Positions 34,088-44,279 are shown, numbered from the stretch's first letter. The stretch is 64,000 nt of DNA from Salmonella enterica subsp. enterica serovar Choleraesuis (GCA_022846635.1 AP025685.1:3348001-3412000), one strand, 5' to 3'. The notes: generated from the sequence alone by a model not told the origin. A program made the numbers and translations.

Positions 34088-34121
34088 ATTCAGCTTCGCC
34101 AACTCCGGCGCAAAGCTGAAT
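34088..34121 (+). other. Strong unexplained hairpin between btuF and yadS
   Basis: ATTCAGCTT-CGCC, a 6-nt loop AACTCC, then GGCG-CA-AAGCTGAAT: 13 base pairs with one 2-nt bulge. It lies 38 nt after the btuF stop in a 173-nt spacer and has no U-tract, so it is not a standard terminator. It could stabilise mtn-btuF mRNA or be a leader element for yadS. Confidence 0.55.
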
Positions 34122-34223
34122 TGAGTGGTATGTATCTGTCAGCCATCCCGGCTTATATGGCATACAGTGCATATAGCAATGATCGGGCCTGATAAGAAGA
34201 TTTTCGTCGTCGGAGGATAAAGG

Positions 34224-34850
34224 GTGTTGATTTACTGGCTGGATATTCTCGGGACTGCCGCTTTCGCTATATCAGGCGTACTGCTGGCGGGAAAATTACG
34301 TATGGATCCGTTCGGCGTGCTGGTGCTGGGCGTGGTGACTGCGATTGGCGGCGGCACTATCCGCGATATGGCTCTCGACCATGGCCCGGTATTTTGGGTA
34401 CGCGACCCGACCGACCTGGTGGTTGCCATGGTGACCTGCCTGCTAACCATCATATTGGTACGTCAGCCCCGCCGCCTGCCGAAATGGGTGTTGCCGGTGG
34501 TAGATGCCGTGGGCCTGGCAGTATTCGTGGCTATTGGGGTAAATAAGGCCTTTGGCGCAGGAAGCGGCCCGCTGGTCGCCGTATGTATGGGCGTGTTGAC
34601 CGGTGTCGGCGGCGGGATTATTCGCGATGTTCTGGCTCGTGAAATTCCAATGATTCTGCGCACCGAAATTTACGCAACGGCTTGTATTGCCGGTGGTATT
34701 GTTCACGCTACTGCCTGGTACTCATTCCATCTGCCGCTTGACCATGCCGGTATGCTAGGCATGGTGGTAACCCTCGCTATTCGACTGGCGGCAATTCGCT
34801 GGCACCTGAAGCTACCTACCTTCGCGCTAGAGTCCCCGCCATCCAAATAA
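34224..34850 (+). CDS. yadS: TRIC-type membrane protein YadS (UPF0126)
   Basis: Inner-membrane protein with a duplicated three-helix domain of the bacterial TRIC/UPF0126 family; reported relatives act as cation channels or in glycine uptake, so function here is uncertain. Seen: 208 residues, two repeats each with a glycine-rich helix-breaking motif (GVVTAIGGGTIRDM and GVLTGVGGGIIRDV), seven predicted membrane segments, very close to E. coli YadS (207). GTG start at 34224 with a purine-rich GGAGGATAAAGG ahead of it. Confidence 0.93.
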   Translation: MLIYWLDILGTAAFAISGVLLAGKLRMDPFGVLVLGVVTAIGGGTIRDMALDHGPVFWVRDPTDLVVAMVTCLLTIILVRQPRRLPKWVLPVVDAVGLAVFVAIGVNKAFGAGSGPLVAVCMGVLTGVGGGIIRDVLAREIPMILRTEIYATACIAGGIVHATAWYSFHLPLDHAGMLGMVVTLAIRLAAIRWHLKLPTFALESPPSK

Positions 34851-34886
34851 CCTCTGGTTAAAGCATGAGCCCGGCGTCCTGGCAAT

Positions 34887-34919
34887 AAAAAAGCCGCATT
34901 GAATAATGCGGCTTTTTTT
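34887..34919. terminator. Bidirectional terminator between yadS and erpA
   Basis: Ten-base-pair stem AAGCCGCATT / AATGCGGCTT with GAAT loop, A-run before and T7 after, between convergent genes. Confidence 0.88.
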
Positions 34920-34936
34920 ATCGCGATAGCTGATGG

Positions 34937-35281
34937 TCAGATGCTGAAAGAGGACCCACAGCCACAGGTGCTGGTTGCGTTAGGGTTATTGACCACAAAC
35001 CGCGAACCTTCCAGGCCTTCGGTATAATCAACCGCACCGCCAACCAGATATTGCAGACTCATCGGGTCAACGACCAGCGCAACGCCTTGTTTCTCAATGG
35101 TCATATCGCCTTCGTTAATTTTATCGTCGAAGGTAAAACCATACTGAAAGCCGCTGCACCCGCCCCCGGTGATATAAACCCGCAGTTTGAGCTCCGGATT
35201 ATCTTCATCTGCTATCAGGCTTTTCACTTTGTTGGCTGCTGCATCGGTAAACTGCAGCGGCAGGGCTACGTCATCACTCAT
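34937..35281 (-). CDS. erpA: Iron-sulfur cluster insertion protein ErpA
   Basis: A-type carrier delivering Fe-S clusters to targets such as IspG and IspH, and so needed for isoprenoid synthesis and respiration. Seen: 114 residues as in E. coli, with the three ligand cysteines C42 (GGGCSGF), C106 and C108 (TCGCG). The frame extends upstream to 35344, but homology and the usual length fix the ATG at 35281. Downstream partner of clcA on the same strand. Confidence 0.97.
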   Translation of the reverse strand: MSDDVALPLQFTDAAANKVKSLIADEDNPELKLRVYITGGGCSGFQYGFTFDDKINEGDMTIEKQGVALVVDPMSLQYLVGGAVDYTEGLEGSRFVVNNPNATSTCGCGSSFSI

Positions 35282-35360
35282 TTTTTGCTCCCGTGTACTC
35301 ACGTATCGGACAAAAATACCCCGATTGTTACGGTTATTATCCAATACCCTGGTAAATCGT

Positions 35361-36767
35361 TCAAGTATTCTGCGCGGCCGCCGCCGCTTTATCAGCCTCA
35401 GCTTTCGCTAAAGTGCGGGCCAGTATAGCCGAATACAGCGGCTTGCCGCCTAAAAATTGTGCTAACAAAGTGGCACCAAGGCAGGTAATTATCATTGGCA
35501 AAATGAGCTGATAGTTATCTGTCATTTCAAGCACCAGCACAATGCCGGTCAGCGGTGCGCGAACCGAAGCCGCAAGCAGTGCCCCCATCCCAGCTACCGC
35601 AAACGTCCCGGCTTCCAGATGCCACTGGGGGAACCAGGCCATGCACAGCATGCCGAAAGCGGTACCCAGTAAGGTTCCCAGCGCCAGCATTGGTGCAAAA
35701 ATACCGCCCGGCGCGCCTGATGAAAAGCACAGAATTGTGGTCACAACCCGGGCTATAAAAATAAATAACAACATACCGACGGTATAGTTCGCCGCGGCCG
35801 CGATAGGGATAAGGCTAAAACCGCCGCCTGCCGCTGCCGGCTCAATAAAGCCCAATATCCCGCACATACCGCCCAGCAGCCCGCCAATCAGCACCCATGG
35901 GCCAATTTTCCCTTTATGAATTCGGGCAAACGCATCCTGAGCCAGAAAGATAAGGCGGTTAAACACCGGCCCTACTACGCCAAAAATCATGCCCAGAACC
36001 AGATAAAGCCACAGCGTATTAACCGGTGCATCGGCCAGGCGACCAACTTCGATAACCGCGCCCTGACCGTTAAAAATCCGGAACACCACGCTGGCCATAA
36101 TGACGCCCGTGAAGACGGCTTTAATGGAAATGAGGTTATAGCGAAACTGCGGGCGCATCTCTTCGAGGATAAAGAGTATCCCAGCCAGCGGTGCGTTAAA
36201 CGCCGCAGCCAGGCCGGATGCCGCACCGGTCGCCAGCAGCGTGTGGCGAGCTTCCGGGCTACGCATGCGGAATATATCCAGCACCATGCGGCCAACGTTG
36301 CCGCCGAGCTGCACCGTTGGCCCTTCACGGCCCAGAACCATCCCAGCCCCCAGGGTACCCATACCACCAATGAATTTAACCGGCAGCACTCGCCACCAGC
36401 GTACCGGCCGCAGCTCTTCCAGCGCCCCTTCGATTTCCGGGATCCCGGAACCACCGGCCTCTGGCGCAAAACGCCTCACCAGCCAGTAGCCCACCATTGC
36501 CAGCAGCGCCGAAGCCAGAAAAGCCAACGGCCAGACAAGCCAGGGGCTATCCGCATGGGTAATCAGCGCCCCGATGCGTATATGTTGTACAGCAGTGACC
36601 GCTTTTTCAAAGGCCACGCCGATCAGCCCCGCCAGTGTACCGACCACTGCCGCCGTCAGCAGCACGGCCAGCGGAGTCTTATCGCGATGAATTAATTGAC
36701 GTATCACCTGCCCGCGCCGCAGCGCGGAAACTTTGTTTGCCCCATAAGAGGGAGATTCAGGATTCAT
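35361..36767 (-). CDS. clcA: H+/Cl- exchange transporter ClcA
   Basis: CLC-family antiporter swapping two chloride for one proton, used in extreme acid resistance. Seen: 468 residues (E. coli 473). Selectivity motif GSGIPE with S107, gating glutamate E148 in GREGP, internal proton glutamate E203 in FILEEMRP, and the C-terminal Tyr in GKPLYSA. About 18 helices in two inverted halves, with a short Ala-rich tail. Divergent from hemL. Confidence 0.97.
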   Translation of the reverse strand: MNPESPSYGANKVSALRRGQVIRQLIHRDKTPLAVLLTAAVVGTLAGLIGVAFEKAVTAVQHIRIGALITHADSPWLVWPLAFLASALLAMVGYWLVRRFAPEAGGSGIPEIEGALEELRPVRWWRVLPVKFIGGMGTLGAGMVLGREGPTVQLGGNVGRMVLDIFRMRSPEARHTLLATGAASGLAAAFNAPLAGILFILEEMRPQFRYNLISIKAVFTGVIMASVVFRIFNGQGAVIEVGRLADAPVNTLWLYLVLGMIFGVVGPVFNRLIFLAQDAFARIHKGKIGPWVLIGGLLGGMCGILGFIEPAAAGGGFSLIPIAAAANYTVGMLLFIFIARVVTTILCFSSGAPGGIFAPMLALGTLLGTAFGMLCMAWFPQWHLEAGTFAVAGMGALLAASVRAPLTGIVLVLEMTDNYQLILPMIITCLGATLLAQFLGGKPLYSAILARTLAKAEADKAAAAAQNT

Positions 36768-36938
36768 AAACCGATCATCTATTGGTATGACGAATAACCC
36801 GATAATTCTACCGTCAGGTGATGGTAAACGTCACGATGAATCCCCATCCGATGGTTTAGCATCAGGAAAACTTTCACCACCGGGCCAGAATCCTTAGAAT
36901 GGCGCGTTGCCCATAATTAAAGAATCAGGAGCCGATTC

Positions 36939-38222
36939 ATGAGTAAGTCTGACAACCTGTACGCTGCCGCCCGCGAAGTAATCCCCGGCGGCGTAAACTC
37001 GCCAGTCCGGGCATTTACCGGAGTCGGCGGCGTTCCGCTATTTATCGAACGTGCGGATGGCGCATATCTGTATGACGCCGATGGAAAAGCGTATATCGAT
37101 TACGTAGGCTCCTGGGGGCCGATGGTACTGGGCCATAATAATCCGGAGATTCGCAGCGCGGTTATCGAAGCCGCCAGCCGTGGCTTGAGTTTCGGTGCTC
37201 CTACCGAAATGGAAGTAAAAATGGCTCGTCTGGTCACCGAGCTGGTGCCGACCATGGATATGGTGCGGATGGTTAACTCCGGCACCGAAGCAACCATGAG
37301 CGCTATTCGCCTGGCGCGCGGTTTCACCGGCCGCGATAAAATTATTAAGTTTGAAGGCTGCTACCACGGCCACGCCGACTGCCTGCTGGTGAAAGCCGGT
37401 TCCGGCGCGCTGACCCTTGGCCAGCCTAACTCTCCGGGCGTACCCGCTGATTTCGCCCGTCACACCCTGACCTGTACCTATAACGATCTGGCATCAGTGC
37501 GTGCGGCTTTCGAGCAATATCCTGAAGATATCGCCTGCATTATTGTCGAGCCGGTTGCCGGTAACATGAACTGCATTCCGCCGCTGCCTGAGTTCCTGCC
37601 GGGGCTGCGCGCGCTGTGCGACGAGTTCGGCGCACTGCTGATTATTGATGAGGTAATGACCGGGTTCCGCGTAGCGCTGGCTGGCGCTCAGGACTATTAC
37701 GGCGTGGAACCTGATTTAACCTGCCTGGGTAAAATTATCGGTGGCGGTATGCCGGTAGGTGCTTTTGGCGGTCGTCGCGAAGTGATGGAAGCTATTGCAC
37801 CAACCGGGCCGGTTTATCAGGCCGGTACGCTGTCCGGTAACCCAATTGCTATGGCTGCGGGTTACGCCTGCCTGACCCAGGTCGCCCAGCCTGGCGTTCA
37901 CGACACCTTAAACAGCCTGACCACTCGCCTGGCGACTGGACTGCTGGAGGCGGCTCAGGAAGCGGGCATTGGTCTGGTGGTGAATCACGTTGGCGGCATG
38001 TTCGGGCTGTTCTTCACTGATGCACAAACGGTAACTAACTATCAGGACGTTATGAGCTGCGACGTTGAACGCTTCAAAAAATTCTTCCACCTGATGCTGG
38101 AAGAAGGCGTTTATCTGGCTCCTTCCGCGTTTGAAGCAGGCTTTATGTCTATCGCGCATAGCGAAGAAGATATCGATAACACTATCGATGCGGCGCGTCG
38201 GGTATTTGCCAAACTGAAATAA
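36939..38222 (+). CDS. hemL: Glutamate-1-semialdehyde 2,1-aminomutase
   Basis: PLP enzyme forming 5-aminolevulinate, the first dedicated heme/tetrapyrrole precursor, in the C5 pathway. Seen: 427 residues, [14 protein letters not shown] cofactor-binding region, [11 protein letters not shown], and the PLP-binding Lys in [11 protein letters not shown]. Convergent with the fhu operon, with two terminators between. Heme and ferrichrome genes are adjacent here, as in E. coli. Confidence 0.98.
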   Translation: MSKSDNLYAAAREVIPGGVNSPVRAFTGVGGVPLFIERADGAYLYDADGKAYIDYVGSWGPMVLGHNNPEIRSAVIEAASRGLSFGAPTEMEVKMARLVTELVPTMDMVRMVNSGTEATMSAIRLARGFTGRDKIIKFEGCYHGHADCLLVKAGSGALTLGQPNSPGVPADFARHTLTCTYNDLASVRAAFEQYPEDIACIIVEPVAGNMNCIPPLPEFLPGLRALCDEFGALLIIDEVMTGFRVALAGAQDYYGVEPDLTCLGKIIGGGMPVGAFGGRREVMEAIAPTGPVYQAGTLSGNPIAMAAGYACLTQVAQPGVHDTLNSLTTRLATGLLEAAQEAGIGLVVNHVGGMFGLFFTDAQTVTNYQDVMSCDVERFKKFFHLMLEEGVYLAPSAFEAGFMSIAHSEEDIDNTIDAARRVFAKLK

Positions 38223-38240
38223 ATAACGACTTTGGAAGCA

Positions 38241-38267
38241 AAAACCACCTCCAAATGAGGTGGTTTT
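38241..38267. terminator. hemL terminator 1 (bidirectional)
   Basis: Eleven-base-pair stem AAAACCACCTC / GAGGTGGTTTT with CAAAT loop. The A4 and T4 arms allow function on either strand. Confidence 0.75.
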
Positions 38268-38281
38268 AAAAGAGCAATAAT

Positions 38282-38311
38282 AAGGGCTTCACTGAGTGAA
38301 GCCCTTTTTTT
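38282..38311 (+). terminator. hemL terminator 2
   Basis: AAGGGCTTCACT / AGTGAAGCCCTT around one base, followed by T7 that runs into the fhuB stop codon. A strong plus-strand terminator; on the minus strand the U-tract is poor (TTATTATT). Confidence 0.8.
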
Positions 38312-40295
38312 ACCGCGCCTGGCGGCGCAGCAGCCAGATAAAGTAAGGCGCGCCGATAAACGTCGCCAGCAATCCGGCCGGGATCTGGTTAGGGAACAGA
38401 ATCATGCGCCCGCACCAGTCGGCAAACACCATTAACGCCCCGCCAATAATCGCCGCGATAATTAGCTGCGGCATCGCCCGCCTGAAACCCAGCATGCGGG
38501 CTATATGCGGAGCCATTAGCCCAACAAAACTAAGCGGTCCAATGGTTAGCGTGGCCGCCGCCGTGAGAATCGAAGCTAAAGCCAGCAGCGCAATACGTGA
38601 ACGCGTAAGAGACATACCCACTGCGCTGGCCGTCAGCCCGCCGAGCGGCAAAATATGCAGCCAGCGGCGGCATAGCGGAACAACCAATACCAGCACGGCC
38701 ATAATGCCGAGCGTGCGCAGCGCCTGCGTGCCGGTCACGTTATAAGTAGAGCCGGCAATCCAGGTCAGCAGACGCGCCATTCGCGGATCGCCACTCGCCA
38801 GCAGCATCATCAACAGCATCGTGAACGCGGTACTCAGCGCCATCCCTGCCAGCAACATCCGCTGTGGTGAGAACCCACCGCGCCCGGCGGCAATCATAAT
38901 GATGACCAGCGTCAATGCCGCACCGAGACTCCCCGCCGGCAGCAGCCAGCCGAAGGCATCACCCGGCACCATAAACAGCATAATAACCACGCCAAATGCC
39001 GCCCCGGAGCTAATCCCTAATACTTCCGGACTGGCCATCGCATTGCCGGTCAGCCGCTGGATTATGCAGCCCGCTACCGCCAGCATCGTTCCGGCGCCCA
39101 GTGCCGCCAGAACTCGCGGCCAGCGCCACGGCAAGAGGCCATCCAGCTGAATGCCCGAAGCCCAGAACCAACCGCCAGATCCACGGCCCAGCGCCAGCGC
39201 GCCGGCCAGGATAACGCCCAGTACCAGCAGGGCAATCAAGGTATAACTCAGCACGTGCTGGCGCTCACTCGCTACCGCACGAGCAGGCCCCATCTCCGGC
39301 GGCTGCATGGTACGCAGGCGCGGCAACAGCCACAGCAGCAGCGGAGCGCCCAGCAGGGCGGTAATGGTTCCGGTCGAAATCTCCTGCCAGCGGCGGGCCA
39401 GCCACAGCACTATCTCGTCTGAAAGCCAGAGAATTAGCGCCCCTAGCAATGCCGAAAGCATCATCCGCATCAGCAGGCGACGTGCGCCCAGCATCTTCGC
39501 CAGCAACGGAGCAAACAGGCCGATAAAACCAATCAGCCCTACCGCATTCACCAGCAACGCGCTGATAACGATAGCCAGCCCCAGCGCTGCCAGACGAGCC
39601 AGTGACAGCCCAAGCCCCAGATTGCGCGCCACGCCATCGTCCAGCCCCATGAGAGTTAGAGGTCGCAGCAACAGCAGCGCCAAAATCAATCCACCCAGCA
39701 GCCGTGGCCACAGGCCGTCTACCAGCCGCCAGTCAGTCTGGGTGAGTGAGCCTGTACTCCACAAAAACATGCTTTGTAACTGTTCGTGGTGAAACAGTGC
39801 CAGTAGCTGATTCAACGCTCCGCAATACAGGCTGACCACCAGGCCTGCCAGAATAAGCGTAACTGGCGAAAGGCGTTTGCCCCACGCTACCCCGAAGACA
39901 ATCACTCCCACCAATACTGAGCCGACAAGCGCCGCAAACTCCTGCATTAGCGCGCCGCCAGGCAAAGCCCAGAGCGTTGCGACAGTCAGCCCGAGCTGCG
40001 CGCCGCTGGCGACGCCGAGTGTGGTTGGCTCCGCCAGCGGATTACGCAGTACCTGCTGGAATAGCACACCGCACAGCCCCAGCCCGCTCCCTACCAGCAG
40101 CGCCATAGCCAGACGCGGTAAAGCGCTGTAGTAAAACAGCATGGTATCGATGGCATCCGGGTTTGGAGATTTCAGTGCTCCGCCCCACTCCGCACGCGGC
40201 AGTACTTCATTGAGATTAAAGAGTGTCATCACCAGTGCGGCCGCAAACAGCGTACTGATAATAACAATGGGGAGAATGCGGACTCTGCCAATCAT
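38310..40295 (-). CDS. fhuB: Fe(3+)-hydroxamate ABC transporter permease FhuB
   Basis: Fused double-length BtuC-type permease that passes ferrichrome-type siderophores through the inner membrane. Seen: 661 residues (E. coli 660), two homologous halves of about ten helices, each with the Gly-containing FhuC-contact motif (GLFAPLLAKML and GLMAPHIARML). The frame is open further upstream, but the ATG at 40295 overlaps the fhuD TGA as ATGA and gives the expected length. Confidence 0.97.
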   Translation of the reverse strand: MIGRVRILPIVIISTLFAAALVMTLFNLNEVLPRAEWGGALKSPNPDAIDTMLFYYSALPRLAMALLVGSGLGLCGVLFQQVLRNPLAEPTTLGVASGAQLGLTVATLWALPGGALMQEFAALVGSVLVGVIVFGVAWGKRLSPVTLILAGLVVSLYCGALNQLLALFHHEQLQSMFLWSTGSLTQTDWRLVDGLWPRLLGGLILALLLLRPLTLMGLDDGVARNLGLGLSLARLAALGLAIVISALLVNAVGLIGFIGLFAPLLAKMLGARRLLMRMMLSALLGALILWLSDEIVLWLARRWQEISTGTITALLGAPLLLWLLPRLRTMQPPEMGPARAVASERQHVLSYTLIALLVLGVILAGALALGRGSGGWFWASGIQLDGLLPWRWPRVLAALGAGTMLAVAGCIIQRLTGNAMASPEVLGISSGAAFGVVIMLFMVPGDAFGWLLPAGSLGAALTLVIIMIAAGRGGFSPQRMLLAGMALSTAFTMLLMMLLASGDPRMARLLTWIAGSTYNVTGTQALRTLGIMAVLVLVVPLCRRWLHILPLGGLTASAVGMSLTRSRIALLALASILTAAATLTIGPLSFVGLMAPHIARMLGFRRAMPQLIIAAIIGGALMVFADWCGRMILFPNQIPAGLLATFIGAPYFIWLLRRQAR

Positions 40296-41188
40296 GAGCG
40301 TTCTCCCAGCGTTGCTTCCAGAATGTGGCAAAAACGCATCGCCGATAACGTCGCGCCATAAAACCAAACCTGCGGTGCCATATGGAAGCGTCCGTGGCGG
40401 ATAAAAGGCATCGCCTTCCACAGCGGGGTATCCATAACCTTTTGCATCATGCCATTAGCACCGTGACCAAAGCAGATAACGTCCTGTGTTTGCACTGCGG
40501 CCAGACGCTCAACGCCAACGATGGCACTGCCCCAGAAATTCACCTCACCCTGCCAGGCATTTTGCAGCCCCAGTAAGTCCATCACCTGTTGAAACAGGCT
40601 ATTACGCCCGATCACCAGCGCATGGCGCTCATCGAGGAAAGTCATTAGTAATAACGGTCGGTTGCGATACGGGGCCAGCCGCTGTTTCAGCTCAACGATA
40701 AATTGATCGAAATCCGCCAGATGCCGTTGGGCGACATCGGCCATACCCAGACGAGCACCGACTTCGGTTATCGATTTACGCGCGGCCACCAGCGGTTGAG
40801 AGCCATCGGTAAAGGTAACGGGCATACCGGGAGCAACCCGATTTATCTGCTGAACCGATGGGCCAAAACCCGGCGAATAGAGAATCAGCGATGGCCGCAT
40901 TTCAATCAGCAGCTCCATATTCGGTTCGGTGCGCAGGCCAACATCAATAGTCTGTGGCGGCAACGCCGGCTCCCCGACCCACTCGCGGTACGTAGCAATA
41001 TCAGAAACGCCGTAGGGCGCAACGCCCAAAGCCATCAGAATCTCGGTTGGCAGCCACTCCAGCGCCACTACGCGTTTAGGGTCGACAGAAGCAGGCGCCG
41101 CATGAGCAAAGCCAAACGGCAGCAAACAGGAGGACAGAGCCAGGGTTTTTAATATCTGACGCCGTTGCAAAGAAAAGGTGTTGTTCAT
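40292..41188 (-). CDS. fhuD: Fe(3+)-hydroxamate-binding periplasmic protein FhuD
   Basis: Periplasmic binding protein for ferrichrome and related hydroxamates. Seen: 298 residues. Twin-arginine-type signal (QRRQILKTL, then hydrophobic core and AHA cleavage region near 30), as in E. coli FhuD. RVVALEWLPTEILMALG, substrate-contact Trp and Tyr positions, WFYGATLSA at the C-terminus. Its start shares one base with the fhuC stop and its stop overlaps fhuB by 4 nt. Confidence 0.96.
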   Translation of the reverse strand: MNNTFSLQRRQILKTLALSSCLLPFGFAHAAPASVDPKRVVALEWLPTEILMALGVAPYGVSDIATYREWVGEPALPPQTIDVGLRTEPNMELLIEMRPSLILYSPGFGPSVQQINRVAPGMPVTFTDGSQPLVAARKSITEVGARLGMADVAQRHLADFDQFIVELKQRLAPYRNRPLLLMTFLDERHALVIGRNSLFQQVMDLLGLQNAWQGEVNFWGSAIVGVERLAAVQTQDVICFGHGANGMMQKVMDTPLWKAMPFIRHGRFHMAPQVWFYGATLSAMRFCHILEATLGERS

Positions 41189-41979
41189 CAGTACACAAAA
41201 CTTATTGGTGCACTGCCGCCCGGATGCGGCAGTATCCCCATAGGGATGCCATAAACCTGCTCCAGAACCTGGCTTGTCATCATCTGCGCCGGTTCACCCT
41301 GGGCAATCATCTCTCCTGCCCGTAGCGCCACCAGATAATCGCAATAACGCGCCGCCATATTGATATCGTGCAGCACGGCGATAACGGTCAGTTTCTTTTG
41401 CTGGCTTAAGCGATGAACTAAAGCCAGAACATCGACCTGATGGGCGATATCCAGTGCCGAAGTTGGCTCATCCAGCAGCAGCACCCGGGTATCCTGAGCC
41501 ACCAGCATCGCTATCCACGCCCGCTGCCGCTCACCGCCAGACAGGCTATCCACCAGCCGTTGGGCCAGCGGCTTAAGCCCGACCAGGCCAATCGCTTCTT
41601 CTACCTTTTCCCTATCCGCCGCGCCAAAACGCCCCAAAGCGCCGTGCCACGGATAGCGGCCAATAGCCACCAGCTCGCGCACCGTCATACCTTCCGCAGC
41701 CGGAAGCTGCTGTGGCAGGTAAGCTACCTTGCGGGCAAATGCTTTGCTTTTCCAGCTTTCAAGCGGCTCAGTGCCCAGCAGAATTTCGCCAGCGCTGGGT
41801 AGCTGATGGCGGCCAAGCATTTTGAGTAGTGTGGATTTTCCCGAACCATTATGGCCGATGAGCCCCGTGACTTTGCCAACCGGAAAAGTCAGGGTCAGGG
41901 AGTGGAGTAACGTGCGTCCCGGAACGCTAAAACTAACGTCACGTAGCGCAAAGGTAATATCGCTTTCTGTGTCCTGCAT
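41188..41979 (-). CDS. fhuC: Fe(3+)-hydroxamate ABC transporter ATP-binding protein FhuC
   Basis: ATPase that energises FhuB. Seen: 263 residues. Walker A GHNGSGKST at 42-50, signature LSGGERQR at 146-153, Walker B VLLLDEP with D170 and E171, and the switch His in AVLHDINMAARYC. The frame runs back to 42075, inside fhuA, but the ATG at 41979 matches the family start. 47 nt after the fhuA stop. Confidence 0.97.
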   Translation of the reverse strand: MQDTESDITFALRDVSFSVPGRTLLHSLTLTFPVGKVTGLIGHNGSGKSTLLKMLGRHQLPSAGEILLGTEPLESWKSKAFARKVAYLPQQLPAAEGMTVRELVAIGRYPWHGALGRFGAADREKVEEAIGLVGLKPLAQRLVDSLSGGERQRAWIAMLVAQDTRVLLLDEPTSALDIAHQVDVLALVHRLSQQKKLTVIAVLHDINMAARYCDYLVALRAGEMIAQGEPAQMMTSQVLEQVYGIPMGILPHPGGSAPISFVY

Positions 41980-42026
41980 AATAACCAGCGTAAGAAGGGG
42001 CACGCCGAAGCGTGCCCAAATAACGA

Positions 42027-44225
42027 TTAGAAACGGAATGTCGCGGTTGCGGTAACCTGGCGCTCTGCGCCCCAATAGCAGGCATAATCGCGATAGCAGC
42101 TGGAGACATATTCGCGGTTAAACAGGTTAGACACATTCACGCCCACCGATGAACCAGGCATACCAAAACGAGCCAGATCGTATTTAACGGTTGCATCCGC
42201 CACGGTGTAGCTCGGCACATTAAAGGTCTTGTTGGTCTTATCACCGGTGGTGTAGAAGCTGGAGGTATCGCCAATATAACGAGCACCAGCCCCTAAAGTC
42301 AGGCCGCTCAACACCGTTTCGTGGAAGGTGTAATCCAGCCACAACGAGGCCATATTACGCGGAACTTCGACCGGGCGTTTGTGCTTGAAGTTGGTGTCAT
42401 CGGTATATTCAGCATCGGTGTAGCTATATGCCGCCGTCATATCGACGTTTGCCGTCAGCGCGGCCTTTGCTTCCAGCTCAAAGCCCTGAGAACGGATTTT
42501 TCCGCCCTGGGTCGAGTAAGCGCTGTCCGTAGGGTCCGCCGTCAGGTTTTTGTCTTTAGTAATCTGGAATACCGACGCGGTCAGGCTAATCGGCTTATCT
42601 TTTGGCAGATATTTCACCCCGGCTTCATACTGCTTGCCGCGTGAAGGATCGAACGCTTTACGATCTTTTGAACGACCGGAGTTTGGCTCAAAAGATTCGC
42701 TGTAGCTGAAGTACGGCGCAATCCCATTATCAAACACATAGTTAAGACCACCGCGCCAGGTAAAGGCTTCGTCGCGATTCATATTAGTACCCGCCGCAGC
42801 GTAGCTGGTAGCACGGCTGTAAACGCTGGACTTGGCGAAGTCGTAACGACCGCCTAAGGTCAGCACCCACTTATCCCATTCAGCCTGGTCCTGTACATAC
42901 AGACCGGTCTGCTCCAGACGGTTAATAACCTGGTATTTATCGGCGTAAGGATAGATGTTGGAATGGTGATTACCCTGGTTCAGGTGCAGCGGATCGGCAG
43001 CGCCGTACTGGGCATCTACGTCGTTACGGCTACGCATGTAGTCCACCCCGGTCAACAGGGTATGATCTACCGCGCCCGTGGCAAACTTGCTTTGCAGCTG
43101 AGTATCGACGTTAAAGTCAGTCAGATCTTCATCAGAACGAACATACGCGCGGCTAATCTGAGCCGGAGCGACGTAACCGTTGCCGTATACCGAGCGATAC
43201 AGGGTATGAACCCGGGTGTAGCGCAGGTTCTGACGCACGGTGAAGGTATCGTTAAAGGCGTGTGCGAAAGCGTAGCCGACCATCTGCTGACGGCGCTGCA
43301 TTTTGTTATCCGGATCGCCTTCGTTGAAATCGGTCGGCAGCTTATGAGAATGGCCGTTGGCATCAACGTAAGGCACCACGGTACCGGTACGCGGCAGCCA
43401 GCCGTAATATCCCGCCTGCGGATCGCTCTGGAAGTTACTCAGGAAGGTAAAGTCGGTGTTCGCATCCGGACGCCAGCTAAATGACGGCGCAATCGCGTAG
43501 CGTCGGGAGCGAGCATTATCCTGCTGAGCGTCCTGGCTGTTAGCCAGACCAGTCAGACGATAGGAGTAAACGCCATCGTCATCCAGCGCATCGCTGAAAT
43601 CGAAGCCAGTCTGGAACAGGTTGTGTGAGCCGGCCTTGAACTGAATCTCGCGCAGCGGTTCAGTGGTCGGGCGCTTGCTGACCATACTCACTACCCCGCC
43701 CGGGTTACTGTTACCGTACAGCACCGATACCGGGCCGCGCAGCAATTCAACGCGCTCAAGGAAATAGGGATCCATCGAGACTTCAGAGTAGTTATTACCC
43801 TGAAGTTTAATGCCATCGAGATATTGGTTGGTGTTAACCGTCGATGGCGAAGTAAAGCCGCGAATAGATACCACATCATAGGTGTTAGAACTACCGCGGG
43901 TGGCAAACACGCCCGGCGTGTAGCTCAGCGCCTCTTTAACGGTGGACGGCTGACGCATATCCATTTCTTCGCGGGTGACCACGGAAATAGACTGAGGAAC
44001 CTTTTCAATTGCGGTATCGGTTTTGGTACCGGTTGCGCTGCGCTTAGCGGCAATGGTCATCGCCGGGCCCCAGGCACTTTCCTGAGGTACGTTGGCGGCA
44101 TCGGCGCTAACGGTGATGGTGTCTTCCTGGGCTGCCTGGCTGGTATTGGCCGTGGCCATAAAGGCACCGGCAATGAGCAGTGCCAACGGGCTGATACGTA
44201 GCTGGGTTGTGTTTGAACGCGCCAT
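42027..44225 (-). CDS. fhuA: Ferrichrome outer membrane TonB-dependent receptor FhuA
   Basis: 22-strand outer-membrane barrel with an N-terminal plug, importing ferrichrome with TonB-ExbBD; in E. coli also the receptor for phages T1, T5 and phi80 and for colicin M. Seen: 732 residues. Signal peptide (cleavage after TSQA), TonB box EDTITV, plug about 40-160 (PQSISVVT, RGPVSVLYGNSNPGGVV), barrel to the terminal Phe. C710 and C716 match the E. coli barrel cysteine pair, but the disulfide loop L4 is shortened and has no Cys. The ATG at 44225 is chosen over an upstream in-frame ATG by homology. Confidence 0.95.
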   Translation of the reverse strand: MARSNTTQLRISPLALLIAGAFMATANTSQAAQEDTITVSADAANVPQESAWGPAMTIAAKRSATGTKTDTAIEKVPQSISVVTREEMDMRQPSTVKEALSYTPGVFATRGSSNTYDVVSIRGFTSPSTVNTNQYLDGIKLQGNNYSEVSMDPYFLERVELLRGPVSVLYGNSNPGGVVSMVSKRPTTEPLREIQFKAGSHNLFQTGFDFSDALDDDGVYSYRLTGLANSQDAQQDNARSRRYAIAPSFSWRPDANTDFTFLSNFQSDPQAGYYGWLPRTGTVVPYVDANGHSHKLPTDFNEGDPDNKMQRRQQMVGYAFAHAFNDTFTVRQNLRYTRVHTLYRSVYGNGYVAPAQISRAYVRSDEDLTDFNVDTQLQSKFATGAVDHTLLTGVDYMRSRNDVDAQYGAADPLHLNQGNHHSNIYPYADKYQVINRLEQTGLYVQDQAEWDKWVLTLGGRYDFAKSSVYSRATSYAAAGTNMNRDEAFTWRGGLNYVFDNGIAPYFSYSESFEPNSGRSKDRKAFDPSRGKQYEAGVKYLPKDKPISLTASVFQITKDKNLTADPTDSAYSTQGGKIRSQGFELEAKAALTANVDMTAAYSYTDAEYTDDTNFKHKRPVEVPRNMASLWLDYTFHETVLSGLTLGAGARYIGDTSSFYTTGDKTNKTFNVPSYTVADATVKYDLARFGMPGSSVGVNVSNLFNREYVSSCYRDYACYWGAERQVTATATFRF

Positions 44226-44260
44226 GACTTTTCTCTGAATGAAATATAGAACGATAACGT

Positions 44261-44279
44261 AAACGAGAATAATTATTAT
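44261..44279 (-). promoter_or_regulatory. Fur box upstream of fhuA
   Basis: Minus strand ATAATAATTATTCTCGTTT, followed by ACGTTATC, almost the same as the E. coli fhuA operator, 36 nt before the start codon. It fits the 6-1-6 AT-rich Fur pattern and predicts repression of fhuACDB when iron is plentiful. Confidence 0.75.

Noticed and set aside
34130..34192. 20-codon small frame (MYLSAIPAYMAYSAYSNDRA) after the btuF-yadS hairpin
   Set aside because: Has ATG and a hydrophobic flavour, but no clear ribosome-binding site and no way to show conservation here.
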